Shown here: piece by piece, positions 12,501-27,500 of the stretch | Layout: each line of letters starts with the position of its first letter | Numbering within the stretch: position 1 is the first letter of the stretch | Origin: Lanius collurio | Taxonomy: Eukaryota; Chordata; Aves; Passeriformes; Laniidae | Assembly: GCA_020086605.1 (NCBI GenBank) | Contig: JACBWW010000050.1 | Span: 851,933 to 915,932 of the forward strand | Reading direction: 5' to 3' | DNA: 64,000 nt | The notes under the pieces: generated by a model | Databases searched by the model: none | Seen by the model: the letters and a program-made list of their open reading frames with translations, nothing else | Told to the model about the DNA's origin: nothing | Translations under genes and position numbers: made by a program

Positions 12501-15500
12501 ATAACATGAGGGAGGAGGGGGGAAAAGAAAAACCCTCATGTAACTCCTTAAAGTTAAGAATTTATTATCAGATGTTAGCAGAGAACTTCAGTCCCTGACT
12601 TGATGGCAGTGGGAAAGACACTGTTTATAGATTTTTGTCCAGATTTCACATTTTTCAGCATTTCAAAGGTAGGCTTCTTCTAAAACAATAATCTGGTTCC
12701 TTAAAAAAATCTCCCCTCCTTAAGGTTTTTTTCATTTTCCCAAAGGGAAGCCACATTTCATCAAGGAAAACACGCAGCAGCTGGCACTAAAAAACATTTG
12801 CTGCTGAGTGCTCAGTGTTTGGAAAAAAAATTATAAATCAGGGTGCAAATAATGCCCTAAAAGACATGTGGAGTGATGCTAGAGGGATTGTGGGGTTACC
12901 TAAGCAACCACCATTGCTCTAAAGCCGGGTGCCCAAGTATGGACCCAGACCCCGGGCTTAGCATTTCATTTCTGAACTGAAGTACACGGAATTTTGGTGT
13001 TTAAGCGTAACTGTTACTATGCAAGACTCTCTTTCAGAAGTTTTTATTAAAAAAAAAATTATCATTTACATTTGACAAAGGGATATCTTAAAATCTCAGG
13101 TATTTCTATCTACTAAATTTTTAAGATGCCATTTTTTGCCAAGAGAATTTATAATCTTCACTACCCTCAGAGCTGCTATACACAAAGCCAAACAAACCCC
13201 ATCAGGAATATAGAATATATTCTTTTACCTCTTTTTCATTGCCAGTTATCATTTCCCATGTGCCATAGTGGCCCTTCTCCTGCCGGAAGAACTGAATGGC
13301 CTCTAAGAATGCCTCCACTTCATACGTGGTCTGCTTGAGAAAGTCTGGAGAAAACAAAAAAGTAACATAAAGGATTTACCCAGAAATAACCTTTAAAAAA
13401 TAACCATCCTTTTTTGATCCATTTCCCACTCTGCACGCACCTACCAGTAGTATTTTAAAATAATTTTAAGCCTGAATGCCTGGAGACCTTGGGCTTTCAC
13501 TAAGATTTAGAATTGCATTAACATAGGAAAGCACATCCCTTGCCTTTACACCTGTGAGCACTGTAAGGTGGCACATGGGAAGACTCTGACAGCGTGTGCC
13601 AGGGCCAACAGTTGGGAATTCTTCCTCCTTAGTTTACAGTAACAACACACAGCTCATTGTGGAAAGTTTGTGCCTTGATAAATTGCTAAATCCTGAGTTA
13701 ACACTATTCAATAACCTTTTAGTTCCTTTGGTTTGTTAAGAAATTGATGATCAAGATGGTTTTTCATGGAAATACAACAAAACAGACCTCAACAAAGAAA
13801 GCACCCTGCTCTACCAGTTAAGAACAAAACCTCTGACAAGATCATGCTGTTTTCCCTAAATATTTCAGGGATGTTCAACCAGAGCTCTGGAGTATCTGGT
13901 TATTGTGCAAGGCCACTGCTGCCATATGGGAGTTCTTCCCGAGAACAGCGTGGTGGCCTGGGGACACCTTGGCCTCAAAATGTGGAGCGGTGCTGCTGCT
14001 TGGCAAACCTGAGTGAAAAAACCACCGGCAAACACTTCAGGGATTGAAGTGGTGTGTCTTCACTATCACAGTGTCAGGATTATTATCTTGTGGGAAAACA
14101 AAGCCACAAAGGCTTACTGTCCCCTGTCCAAGATTATCTACTGCAGCCTCGAGCAGCTGAAGTCCTGCTGTGCACTCTGAGAACAAAGGAGGGAAGAACA
14201 AGAATGCTGATTCCCTCAAAGGGCATTATGCTGCTTTAGAAGGTACTGATACATACAAACAATCCTGATGAGAGGAGTCAGAAATAAGTCCTCAAGCCTT
14301 GCTTGTCAAGCAACACTTCTTTGGGCTTGTTCATGAAACTGTTCGAGAGAGAAGCTCTACAGGAGCCTCGTGTAAATGCCAAGGGCAATGCAGGGATTAG
14401 AGAAATTATGGGAAACATGGAGGATCAACACCACAGTAATGCCTGAAATATCTCCTCCATGCACTTTAACAAAAATAAAAGCTACAGAAACCTACAATTA
14501 ACTTCATCAGGGCTTCACCCCTGAAGCTTGAACACAACTGCTTGAAAACTGCATGGTTTCAGATCTGCTCAGAGCCCATATGTCAGAATTTGCCCTTTCA
14601 GAGTTTCGCCTGGCTGCAATGTCTGCAGGAAGGTCTGTTAAACATGCTGAGGGGCACCAAACACTCTCTCAGTGCTACTCTCTTGATACTGTTCTTCATC
14701 TGCAGATATCTGGAGATCCAAAGACATCACACAAATTCTCCAAGCTCATACTATGATCAAAAAAAAAATCAGCCAGGTAAAATCCCAACCCTACTTTCAC
14801 TGCTACCCCCAGGATTTATAGCGTTTGTCATAGCAAGTCACAAACCAGGGTGCTAAAATACCAGCATTAGTTGTAAGTCAGGCTGTTCAGTGCTGAGAGA
14901 ACATCCTCTGACACAGCTTTAATAAAAGAATGGAGTGTTCCATCTGAGAAACTGAGGTGGAGCATTGCATTCAAAAACTTTTGGCCTCCCAAAATAAAAC
15001 TCAAAATATTTTGATGAGCAGAAGTCCTGGTTTGGCTGCAGGGAGGGAAAACTGCAGCTCCCACAGCCCTCCAATGCATGACTCACATGTTTTCCTCCTT
15101 CACAGCTGTGCTCCCTCCTAACCCAAAGGGACAACAGAACATCCAAGGGGCTGGATCTTGGACCTGCTGAGATGGTGATGCACCAGTGCTGCCCTCTAAG
15201 ATCATCAAGTTTTAATTCCATGCTCAAGGGAGTATTCTCTTTCTGTTCTGACTGTCCCCAAGCCCATACTGCAGTAGGAAGAAGGTGCTAAAAATCCAAA
15301 GAGTGATTCATTTGAATAGCTCATGGGAAAAACATCAAGCTGTAAGTGCCATAAAATCCCAATCATACATTCTTTCCTATGCCAGTAAACACAGGATACA
15401 AACAAAACCATGGCAGTCTTGCTACAAAAAGAGCTCCAAGCAGAAAGGAAGCTTTATCCTTCAAGGCTGCTACAATTGCTTAATTTAGGCAATTTCATTC

Positions 15501-18500
15501 TCACTTTCCATAGGAGGAAAAGATTGCCTCAGTGTTAAGGCTTTGAACAAGTAGATCCATCCAGTGTCGGGCTGTGCAGAAGCTGCTGGCGAGGCACACG
15601 AGACAGAACCACATTCATGGGCAGGGCTCAAGAAAAGGGAATTGTGCCCAGCTGAAAGGAGCTGCCGTGCACATCCTGCACGACCTCAGCAGGGCAGAGC
15701 CAGGGTTCTGCCCACCCCATCCCGCAGTCCATGGAAAGGCTGGAGGAAGGCAGTGGCTTGGCAGCCACAGCAAGGCCAGGGAAACAAGGGCTCGGCTGTT
15801 GGGGAGCCCTGCTCACGTGCGAGGGAGTGGCTGGGCCGTGGCAGCAGAGCTGCAGCTGCAGACGGGGCAGGTGGCAAAGCCCAGCGGTGCCAGGGACGAG
15901 TGTGCATCAGGGGAGAGCATGATGGGTGCTGCCCTCTGCTGAAGCCCTCACAAGGGGTTCCCCATAGCCGTCCTGGCACCTGTCCTGAGTGATCCATGTG
16001 TCCTGGTCGAGGGGAGCAGCTTAGGGCAGCTTGGGGCAGTGCTGGCTGCAGTCTCCCTTACCCAAACCCCACACAAAGCCAGGAAGGTTACTGAGTGTCC
16101 TCCAGCAAAAGCCCACTGAAGCTTTACAGGTACACAGACTGGTACTGTGTGCTTAATCCCGGATGCCTTGCATTTGGAAAATCACCCAAGCACCTTCTCC
16201 AGCTGCTAATGAACATAACACACCTGATGTGTGGAGATTAAAACAAAATTCTGTTTGTTCTGTTTATTTTTTAAAAAGAGAAAACCTACCAAGAGACTCT
16301 ACATATCCAGGCACAGAGCACAACTTCAGTAACAGATATTGCTAACCACAGATTCTTTTTATAAATACAAGAGTAATTGCTATCAAGCTACCTTTGATTT
16401 TGAGAGATAGAAGGACAACTGGAAGCACCATGACTTTATAAATCTTCCCAAACTTGCACATGTCTCAATGGTATGGCTCAGTTTGTTCAGGACTGCAGAA
16501 AGCTTTCTGTAAGAAGGAGCTTCCCAGCAGTGAATAATTTCTCTTTTAAAAAACGTAATTACGTCAAGTCTTAACTCATCAAAATGATACCCAGCTCCCA
16601 GGTATCAGGGAGTGACCAGGCTACTGGACACTCACTGAGAGCACCTGTACCTGGTGCAGAAGAGTTAACTAAGAGGGTCCTGCTCCCAGTCTCAGCTGTC
16701 TCCCATGCTTGGGCTGCCCTGAGACTGGCAGTCTCCTAACAGGGTACCCTGGGCTATGAGCTGCTCCTTCTGTCCCTTGGCAGGTGAACGTTTGGGGAGT
16801 GATGAGCAAATCTTCACTCCCAAGGTCCTGTGGGCTCTCCCAGCCCCTGTCCATGGCAGGACAGCTGCACCCTCGGAGATGGACATGGCTAAAGCCCCTC
16901 AGGACAGATTGTCCAGATAACATTTGTGACTCGCCAACGCTTTCCGTGTGTCCAACGACAGCAGCAGGAATTAACTGCCCTGCTGGATTTGGTCTCACCC
17001 ACAGCCACTGATCAACTGGTCTTACACCAGTCAGAACACTGAAGAGCTCTGTGCAAGAACTTCTACAGACAGGCCTCGTTACCAGAGAGGCTGAGTGCTG
17101 CAGCTGCCTCTGGCTTAAACTGGATTTCCAGCAAATCTGCATTTGAACATTCCAGTTCAAACTGTGCATGTCTGTACTGAACACTGCTGCCTTGGGGCTG
17201 CTGGTGAGGCTTAATCACTCAGATGATGATTTTTCTTAATTACAAGCAAAGGAAGATACCTTTATAACACTGACATAGTTGTTAAAAAGTGATTATTTCA
17301 ACATCCCACTCAAACTATGCGTCCCTCTGAACAATAACTGTCACTAATGGCACTTGGGGACATGGTTTAGTGGTGAACATGGCTGGGTTAATGGTTGGAC
17401 TCAGCTGCAATCCAGTAACAGTGACGGGGTCTATTGATTGTGGATAAAGTGCTTTACCGAAGTGAGCTCCACTGTGGAGAATAAACTCAGACTTTTGGCT
17501 GACATTTCACACGAGGCTGAGGCCCAAAGACGTAGCTGAACAAGTGTTAAACCAGAATCCAGAAGTCTGAGCTCATGGAGCACGGGTTTTAATTAAAGAA
17601 ATGCTGACTCTGACATAACACCCTTCATCTGCCCACCAAAACTCAGGAGCAATCCACCCCTGGCTCCATCTGCTTCCTGCAGCATCCCAGCCAGATTCTG
17701 CATGCAGGGAATATAATTTATATGATCCTGGAATTCTTCCTGCAGGTAACTAATTGATATTAAAGCAATGTGGCTCCCAGTGATGGCTGATTTTGTAGGA
17801 CATGATCACGGCAGGGCCCACAGGAACTGCAGCTCTCTTGAATGTCTCTCCTAACACAAGACATTCACAACCAATACAAAAAACTCACTACTTTTTAGTT
17901 CCTCCTACAAGACAGCAGGGCCCATGAATATCCCCTCAAATTATCCAAAGCCACAGGCCCTGGACAAAGAGTGGAGAAGTCAGGAGAACAATCACTGGAA
18001 GGAGATGAAGATGACCAAGGAGTCCAATCTGGTGGCCTTTCACTGAGGAGGAGAATGTCACTTACTACTAATTTCTGGAATACGATAAATGAGTAAAAAC
18101 TGCATCTGATTTTAGGTGATCTCACAATATTATTTCTTTGCTTCCTCATCTACTTGATGGAGAGAGCTGGCTCTGGTGAAGGCAGTGCCAAAGCATCTCT
18201 CATAACTCCTTCTTGTCACTTTATAGAGCCTTTTCCTGGGACAGGAAAAAAAATCTCAGTACAAGTATTGGTGCAGGGCCTTCCTTCTTGTGATGCCACA
18301 AATGGATAGTAGGAGGCAGATAGAGAAATATTTGGAATTCGAAGTGCAGTCTCAAAAGCTGATGCTTCCACCCCTTCTTATTTCCACTAGACACTGCTGC
18401 CCTTAGGAGAATAGATTTCATGCTAAGAAATGCAAATTACATTTTCCCAATTTTCTCATCCTTCCAAGTCATTCCCCTCTAACCTTGGCATCTGCTTCTC

Positions 18501-21500
18501 TTGAATATATTTAGACTCTTGCTCTTCCCCTGCTTTCCACTATACACACTCTGTAATTTAAAAAAATAATCAATTTCTAACTGATTTTTTAAAATATATT
18601 TATTTTTTAAAAAAAGCTGGTTAAAAAAAAGAAAATACACAACTCCAAACCAACTAAAGAGATAGGATAATGCCAACTCTTGTACTGGCACTTCAAAGAT
18701 AGTGCTCCCACTCCACCAGCCCCCAAGGATTTGGGGTGGAGGCAGCTGGAGACCATTAGGGAACAAGAGACATTCCTGCAGGGAAGGAATCCCTCTGCCA
18801 ACCTTCCAGCCCCACAATTAGGGAATGCCCTTCAAATAAAAATAAACGAGCATGATAAAAAAATATTTCCCTTTCTAAGAGCTCATGTCAGCTCCAGCAC
18901 ATTTTAAGAGCTGCTGCTTTTTAGATACCACAGACAGGTGGTAAGAAGGCCATGGCCATAAACTCCAACAAAAATAAACTGTGGAAATGTCTGTCTCCAA
19001 AACATAAGCAATGGTCCCAACCCACTGGGGATGGCAGGTAAGAAAAGGAACATCATTTGAACATGGGGAGATGAGGAAAGCTGAAGAACTGCACCTCAGG
19101 AAAAGGGAGGTTATCTGGGGCTTGGGACACGGCTCAAGCATGGCTGAAAATGACCCTCTAAATAAAAGGACATGTATTTTACCCTCACAAAATGCTGTCC
19201 TGTGTTGTTAGCATCCAAACTGAGAACAAAGTGAAATATATATGGTACCCTGGGCCTGAGAGGCATCAGCCTCCCAGCTCTGAGGATTTCCTGCGAGCAG
19301 TGTGCTGTCACATTATCCACAGAGCATGTGGTGTGAAGCTGTGAACCACCAACAGAAGCTACATGAGGTCACTTCCAAACATGATACAGCCCTGTAAGAA
19401 TATGCCACGGCCACCAAACCAACACTGAGCAGGGTTAACTGTTTTGTTATCAGCACACAGCATCCAGATTAAAGCTATTCAAAGCAGCACCAGACAGGGC
19501 ACAAAGCACCTCCCCTGGGGGGATCAGCAGCTTTGGGTTTCATAGAGTAAAAAATTAATGAACACAGCATAAACACACAAAGAATCACAGTATCACTTAC
19601 TTCTGACATTTTCCAAGTCTGGCTTTCCAAACCAGCCTATAACATTCCTGGATCAGGTGGTAATTTGTAGAAGAAAAGGTTCTGGGGTAACTTTATTGTG
19701 GCCTTTCTGTACCTACAGGGGCTCCAAGGAAGCTGGAGAGGGACTCTGAACAAGGGATGGAGGGACAGGACACAGGGAATGGCTTCCCACTGCCAGAGGA
19801 CAGGCAGTGTGATGTGTTGTTGGGAAGGAATTGTTCTCTGTGACAGTGGGGAGGCCCTGGCACAGGGTGCCCAGGGAAGCTGTGGCTGTCCCTGGATCCC
19901 TGAAAGTGTCCAAGGCCAGGCTGGATGGGGCTTGGAGGAACCTGGGCTAGTGGAAGGTGTCCCTGCCTGTGGAAGAAGGTTCCTTCCCACCCAAACCATT
20001 CCACGATTCTGTAATTTCTCTGCTGCAGAACTTTGAAGGTGGAGCCTGAACACCATGTTTCTCTGCACAAAGGAGTCTTCAAAGCTGCTAAAACATGCTG
20101 GGGTGGTGGGCTCAGGGCAGTGGCTCCCCTGCACCACCCCGTGCTTGGTACCATGTAAGAAGAAGTTAATCAGCCTGAGGGGAAAGAGGTAGGAAGAATG
20201 TCATGGCAATTATGATTTTAGCACATTCATCATCTTGGTGTTTCAGAATGAATGTCACTCCTACAGACTCAAAATCCTCACCACAGTGTAGGAAACCAGG
20301 CTGGGTGGAAAGGCAAAAGCCACACTGACTGAATGTACTCTTGCTGTAGAGCAAAAACATCCTAGAAAGAGGAGAAATAGTCTAATTTCAAGCAAAATAT
20401 TCTAAACTCTACAAAATTTTCTATATCATGTCCTGAAAGTTTTAGTGAGTTTTTTTAAACATCCCACAAGCCTCATCAAAGGTATTTCTAGTGAAATGGC
20501 TTTGTCTGTTATGACACCATTATTATTCCTATGGATGTTTACACATCAGTTTGAAAAGTCCATTTGGACCACACGTGTCCAGTGAAAGACCAGTCACAGT
20601 CTCAGCCACTCATGCATATCACAGGAGGTCTGATCTTATTAATCAAAAAGGAATTTCATTAACCCAAGTGCAGCAGCTGCTGGAGAGGAGCCAAGACACA
20701 CGTCTTGGTTGTTGAAGGGCTAAATATTATCTCCATTTGTACTTTTTCTCATCCCAAATTACCACACAAACCTTCCAAAAGGCCTCACTTTCATCCTAGT
20801 GCACAAGGACATTTTTCTTTAATGTCATAAAAAGCAATTTCCTCCTCAGTTCTCCCTTAATTGCTCCTTCCACTTCCATTGGAAACAGGTAACAAGAAAA
20901 TCCTTCCCTTCATCTCCCTCTCCAGGGAAGAAAGGCCACCCTGTTTGTGGCATGAAGACTCAGAAACCCTTCCAAAGTGGTATCTGGACTCCTCACAGCT
21001 GCTCTGCTCTGTATATAGAGATGTATAGACACATTCATCCCTCAGCTCAAGGATCTCATGCCAGCTTCTCAACCTTTATCAGTGCTCCTGGAATTATTCT
21101 GAATTCTAGTCCAAGAGTTGGTAAGTCCTGTGCAGGTACTATAGACATGTAACATAGGAAAGTTAGAAATAACTATTAGGAAAACAACTGTCAGATAAAT
21201 CCAGATCTGAAAAAGGAAATGCAGACACTGTAATAGCAACCCTAAAAGAGATGGAGTAAAAAAAATCTGCCCTGCATAAGCCTAAAACTACATTTTTTTC
21301 TTTCACTCTTGCCTAATGTATTTCTTTATTATACTTTTTTAATATATTTATTGCTCAAAATAATCTTTGTTGTTGTTTCTGTTGAAATTGGAGATGATAG
21401 GATATGGTTTTGAAAGTTCCTCAGCTTCTTCTGTCAGGAGGGTGATTGTCAAGATGTGGATGTGAAATCAAACCAGCCAAAAGAAAATAAAATTATGAAG

Positions 21501-24500
21501 TGAAACTGTGTCTCCCAGAATGAGCTACTTGTCATTTCCTTCCCATCATGTAGACTTCCCTCTATCCCAGCCCCAAGTTCTCCACTTCCAACAGCAAATA
21601 CTGAGTGAAACTCATATAGGAAACAAGAAGACCTCCCAAAAAACCAAATAATTCAAGAAGTACTCAGAAAATACCTCAGTCTGATTTTCAAGGCATGCAA
21701 ACATAAAGGATTAAAACCTGGGGAATAGGAAATATTAGAGCCCTGCGAGTATTTTGAGTCTTTCCCTCACTGTTGCCATTGTGGGACTGACAGAACATCC
21801 CCACTGGGGGCTAGGTGGCCACTTCAGCAGCAGATTTCCCCCAAATTTGAGGTGCCCACATCTCAGCCTTTCACTAAGGAAACGGGGAGCAAGATGGAAC
21901 CAGGTACGTCCAGGTTGTGGATCAAAGTGGATCATGGCGATAAGGCAAACCAACGAATCCCATGCTGCCACCCACATCTAATCTGGCAGGAGCAGTTTAG
22001 GAAATTGGAGGGAAATGCTAAACCACTTCCTCCACACTCCACCTAAACTCAAGCACAGCTTCTTTAAAAAGCTGAAGGGTTTTAAAAATCGTACACTGCT
22101 GGAAGTCTGACCTGCAGAGACACTTGGGAAGAACAGGCTCCCTGGAAGCAGCAGAGAACAGCAGCAGCCCCCTCTGCAGACCACCTGCACCCAGCTGCTG
22201 TTTGGGTTCCTCTGCTGCTCCCTGGGTACTTGTCTTCTCACTAATTAGCCCTAATCACACCATCTCACAAATTTAAACCCAAAAAGTATTTGATCTTCAT
22301 GTTCCATTGCTGGTGAAGGAGATCATTGTCTCCTCAAACCACCAAGCCCTCATCAATGAGTATAAAAGGCAATGACAAGAAGAATGCCAAGAGGGGAGCA
22401 GCACAACAACCAACACTCCAAAGATGTGAATGCCATTTCCCAGTGGTGCTCACTAAATCCCAATGCTTTTTCTCTGCCCAGAAATCCCAGAAACACAGGC
22501 TAGGCTGGGAATTTATACCAAAGGGTCTCTGGGGACAGGAAGCAGCTGAATGCCAGGGCGGCTCCCAGCGCTGACTCACTCCAGCTTTCCGTGTTTAACT
22601 CTGCTTCCTGGGAGAAAGAAAACACACTGTACCCACAAACTCCTCCAAGTCCTTGGCTAAAGCCCAGCGCAATATTTTCCTTTCCAGGAGTGGCAGATCA
22701 CAGCAGGGACAGAAAGCCTACTTTTGATCAGACATGACATTTGCCTTTGTCTTGCCCTTGCCAAATCTGCCCTGGCAAATGTGAAGTCAGCACTTTGGGA
22801 AGAAGTGGAGGGAGTATTGCTTTGATCCGTGCTCCTTATCCCACTAAATTATATCTCACAATCAAACATGATGGATTTTTCACAATTCTTTCCTCTTTTC
22901 AACTATTTTGTAATAAAAGAGCACAGTCAAATTTTCTACCACAATCCTTACTACCCATTGTTTTGCAGCCCATAGCTGTAACTTTGTCAGATTTCTCAGA
23001 CACCTGTTTTTGTCAGCAGAAGTGTTTGCAAAAAATACTTTAAAAAGTATTAATAAACTGATATTTTTCAGTGATGTGAGAATGAATAGGAATCAATATG
23101 AAGCCTTTGGAAAAAAAATTCTCTCCAAGGGCAGAGTTCAGCTTGCTGAGATGGCTCATCAGTGATCATTTTTCCACTTGCAGCACCTAGATCTCCAGGG
23201 GATGACATAACTCCAAGAAATCCACATAAAAGGGGCTCGTGCTTCCCTGATAGCAGTTAAAACTCTTTTTCTGCTTTCTACTGGCAACAGTAGATCCAAA
23301 TCCAGACTGTCTTTATCTGCTTCTCACACTGTTGGGCAGAAGTAAGGATAAATCTTGAAGCAGTGTCTGTCAGATAAAAACTGGACCACAGGAAAAGCTG
23401 AGAGGGATAAATCCTGGAACAGATGCATAAATAAGCAAGAGCTGAGCCATATGAAATATAATGAAGTGCAGACTTACAGACTTTGGAGATGGAAAAGACC
23501 TCTTAGGTCATCTAAACCCAGCTTCTTCCAGCTCAGGATTGGCCCCTAGAGTGATGTGCTGAACTTTAAGGAAAAAAAACAGGCTGCCAAAAGCATTGTC
23601 AAACCCATTACACTTGTTCCAGGAGAGAAATTAAAATCCCCAAACATCATGAACAGGCTTAAAGTCATGGAATGCCAGGAAAACTTGATTGTGTTCCCAT
23701 CTCCCTACCAAACCTCGGTGAGAAGCCAAGTCCAGAGTGTCAAGGCAGTGTACACCACCTGGATAGCATTGGGAATGGGGACTGTACACCACCTGGATAG
23801 CACTGGGACCAGGAATGGGGACTGTACACCACCTGGATAGCATTGGGAATGGGGACTGTACACTACCTGGATAGCACTGGGACCAGGAAGGCGGACTGTA
23901 CACCACCTGGATAGCACTGGGACCAGGAATGGGGACTGTACACCACCTGGATAGCATTGGGAATGGGGACTGTACACCACCTGGATAGCACTGGGACCAG
24001 GAATGGGGTGTGTACACCACCTGGATAGCATCGGGATCAGGAATCTCAAGTGCACTGTGAAGAAGGCCCCTGAAAGCAACCACTGCTGGGCACCACACAA
24101 GTAACTGCACATTTCAGGAAACTGCCTAGAAATGCAGTCATCTGTGTTTTCCTCATGGGAATGGATTCCTAAAGGAAACCAGGAATGCCTTTGGCAGTTG
24201 AGACAAGGAAAAAAAGATGGCAGTCAAGAATGATCCAGGGAGGACAGCAGGAGAAAGCTGTCTGAGGGCAATGGGATGAAGCTGATGACCAGGAGACTAA
24301 AGTGGCATCTACAAAAACATTCACTGGGAGCCACTTCTGTAAATAAAAGGGGCTGTTCACACCCTGCACTAACAACTCATTTATCCACAAGCCTGGGCAT
24401 CAACCCCAAGCAGCTGAGATTGCTGGAGAAGTTGCTTAGTGTTCCCATCTCTGACCAAGGGCACCAGGAGCAGATGGCACTCCAAAGTGACATTAAAGGC

Positions 24501-27500
24501 ATTGAAGACCCTAGAGACCAGTGGGGAAGTGAGGACATCTTGGTGGAAAAATAGTCATTTGAAAATCAGGAAAGCATTTATTTTTCTGAAGGATCCAACT
24601 CATAAATGATCTTTCAATTTCATGGGAGCAAAGTTGTTTTTATAACCCTAGCAAGTTACAAATTGGGGGGTTTATTTAAGTTTCTAGTCTAACCTACCCA
24701 GAAAGTGACATTTATAATTTATGTTTGTGCAGACAATGAATACTGTGTCCTACACACCATTCAGGGACCAGTTACAAGGCTTAGCCATGGCTGGGGCTTG
24801 AGCTGCCATTGAAACACCTGCAGAAAGGCCAGATGTTTGATCAGGAGTGATGTGTGTGTAACAACACAGGGATGTACTGGGGGACTACACTCCCTCCATG
24901 TTGTACACATCTGATCTCCTGTATGGCAAAGAGTGGGATTCTTGGGATTGTCTGTGCAGGGTCATGAGTTGGATTCCATGATCCTCATGGGTCCCTTCCA
25001 ATTCAGGATATTCCATGATTCCTGACTCTATAGCTGTGATGCATTTGCCAGCTTGCAAACACAGGTGAGGGTTTGCTGTGCCTTACTAATAAACACCTCT
25101 TTTATCATGACACAGCTTCCAAAGCAATTCCCATGTTTTCTACCCAAGCTCATCCCACTGCACCCCAAGCCCCAGCTAAATGAGCTCCTAGCACAGAAAG
25201 CAGCAGGGCTGTGCTGATTCATTCCTCGGGGTGCTGAAGCCAAGCACCTTTCATGAGTGACTTGTGTTCTCCTGCAGCTGTTCCAGCATTCCTGGGTGAG
25301 TGACAACTGTCCCAGGCTGAGCCCTACCTGCACTCACCATGGCTGGAATGTCCCACACAGCCCCATCCCACACTCACCATGGTAGGAATGTCCCACACAG
25401 CCCCATCCCACGCCCACCATGGTTGGAATGTCCCACACAGCCCCATCCCACGCTCACCATGGCAGGAATGTCCCACACAGCCCCATCCCACGCTCACCAT
25501 GGTTGGAGTGCCGCACGCAGTCCCCCAGCACGGCGCTGAAGCGTCTCTGTGCCGCTGGCTCTGCGAAGCAGTAGTAGCTGTGCCGGGAGAAGGGCTGCCA
25601 CAGGTACACCGGGAACTCCTTTGGGAGCGGCACGAAGGCTGCAGCCCCCTCCTTCTCACTCAAGCCTGCACAAAAACACCTCTGTTTGGAGAGCTGCAAA
25701 CTTCCTGGGTGCCAGACCTTTGCCAGCAGGGAAATCTCCTTCCCAGTCCAGGAGACTGGGCACAGAGGGCAGGGGTACACGGCTGGGATGGGCACATTCA
25801 GCTGGCACCGACCACCTCTCTGTGTTACACCACAGCAACTTGATGGCCTCTTGCTTTGTATTCAAGGTGGTAAAAAAACTACAGAGTTTTGGCAAAATTT
25901 CAAATAAAGTATTTCACTGGATTGCAGCTGCTAGGGAAATGATTTTCTCGGCAAATACATACATTAGTGGGGAGCTCTGGTGTGTTCCACATAGAGACTA
26001 TTTAGGAGCATAGGGACTTTCTTATAGAAACAAACTGCATTAAATAAACCATGTTGGAACACCAGTGCTTTCCCTGGTTCCAGGATTTCCACACACAACT
26101 GCCCTTATAAACTGTCACTTCAAGCCCTTGCAGGTGATGTAAAGAAAGTACCAAGTACCTCCAGCTCCCACCTGCCCCAAGTCCCTGCACACAAGGGATG
26201 CTGGACAGCACATTTAGGGATGACCAAACCCAGTCTGGAGTCACTGACATGCATTGAGAGCCCAGACACAAGAGGTTCACCTCGGAGAGTCTTCAGCACC
26301 ACACAGACGGGGAGTAGGGCCACAAAGATGAAGTGATACTCTTTTGGAAGGGAGAGCCATGAGAAGCCCACAAGCACCCTTGGGGTGCTCCACATCACCC
26401 AACCCCAACTGCTGTGGAGCTGTGGTGACACACACAGGACGCCTCCCAAGCCCCTCTGACCACCCTGTGCCTCGGGAAAGGGTGTGAGGGGGCACCTAAC
26501 TTTTACATCCTAAGGATTTAAAGGACTCAAAAAATAATCCTTGTCTTCAAGTTGTCCTTATCCCTTTTGTTGTGTGGCATCCCATTCTCCAAATCTGACT
26601 CTGCAATGTGAGACCTGCTCCTATAAGGCCTGAATTTTCTCCATTTTGATGGAGTGGAGGGAGGCAGGACCACAGCAGTTCCTGGCCCAGAAATAACAAA
26701 CTCAGAAGCAGCCACCTTCCTGCCCTCTCTGTGGGACTTATTATCAGCTGTGATTCAACACAGACAGCTGGCATCTAAAAATGGAAACAAATAAACCAGG
26801 AATATTAACAAAGCCTAGGAACAATGGTGCTGCGGTTCCTGCCCTGCTTCTGCACAGCTTCCAGCAGCTTTGTGCCGGTATGCTGGGAAGAAATGGAGCC
26901 AGTGTTTCTCTGAACGTTGGCTGACAGCATCTCCTGTGTTCATCCACTCTGGAGTTCATCCAATTGGACTTGGGAAAAGGGCTGTGGGCATCTTCGGCTG
27001 CCCCATTTTAAAATGGAGCCTGAAAGCTTTCCCAGAACAGAGTACGGAACAGAGCCTGGGCTTTGGCCATTCAGCTTTGAGCAGGACTTACCAACAGGGT
27101 CTGGAAAATGCTTATCAGACAGCAAATTGTAATCTTCTTCTGAAGTCAGGACTTTGCCTCCTGCAGGAAGAACGTGATATTTAGGGCTGGCTCCCTTCTG
27201 GTAGGCCTGGAAAATCAACAGAGAGGAAGCATTGTCAAATAGAGATTTAAGAAGAGAGAAAACATAAAATACACAATTCACTGATAAAGCCAGGAGCTGA
27301 CTCCAGGATGCTTGTGTGTCCCTTCCAAGTCAGGATATTCTATGATTCTAATGAATGGCAATATTGCCCAGAGGGGGGGATCTTTTTGTCAGGCTGAATT
27401 TTGGACATGTTTCCTAGGCATGTCAAATCTAAAACATAGTTAAATGTGAAAAACATGTTTGAAAATATCCTCTTGGTGCTTATTTGCTGTGGTGAGGAGT

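Larger units (their letters stand above)
13345..25497 (-). other. NIBAN1: NIBAN1 intron 5
   Basis: GT-AG intron of 12153 nt, second largest in the gene. Contains CR1 fragments at 17351, 19694, 23463 and 24937, a 34/40-bp minisatellite (23747-24048), and the 40-bp splice-site minisatellite at its 5' end (25337-25500). ORFs such as 15564-15992 (+) are GC-rich chance frames. Confidence 0.85.

Noticed and set aside
17351..17405. Possible tRNA-like sequence (GGTTTAGTGGTG)
   Set aside because: The box-like motif belongs to a CR1 3' segment; no cloverleaf or T-arm follows.
23631..24112. Two minus-strand ORFs of 159 and 135 codons with repeated SRWCT/IQVVY peptides
   Set aside because: Translations of the 34/40-bp minisatellite in two frames, without start context or homology.
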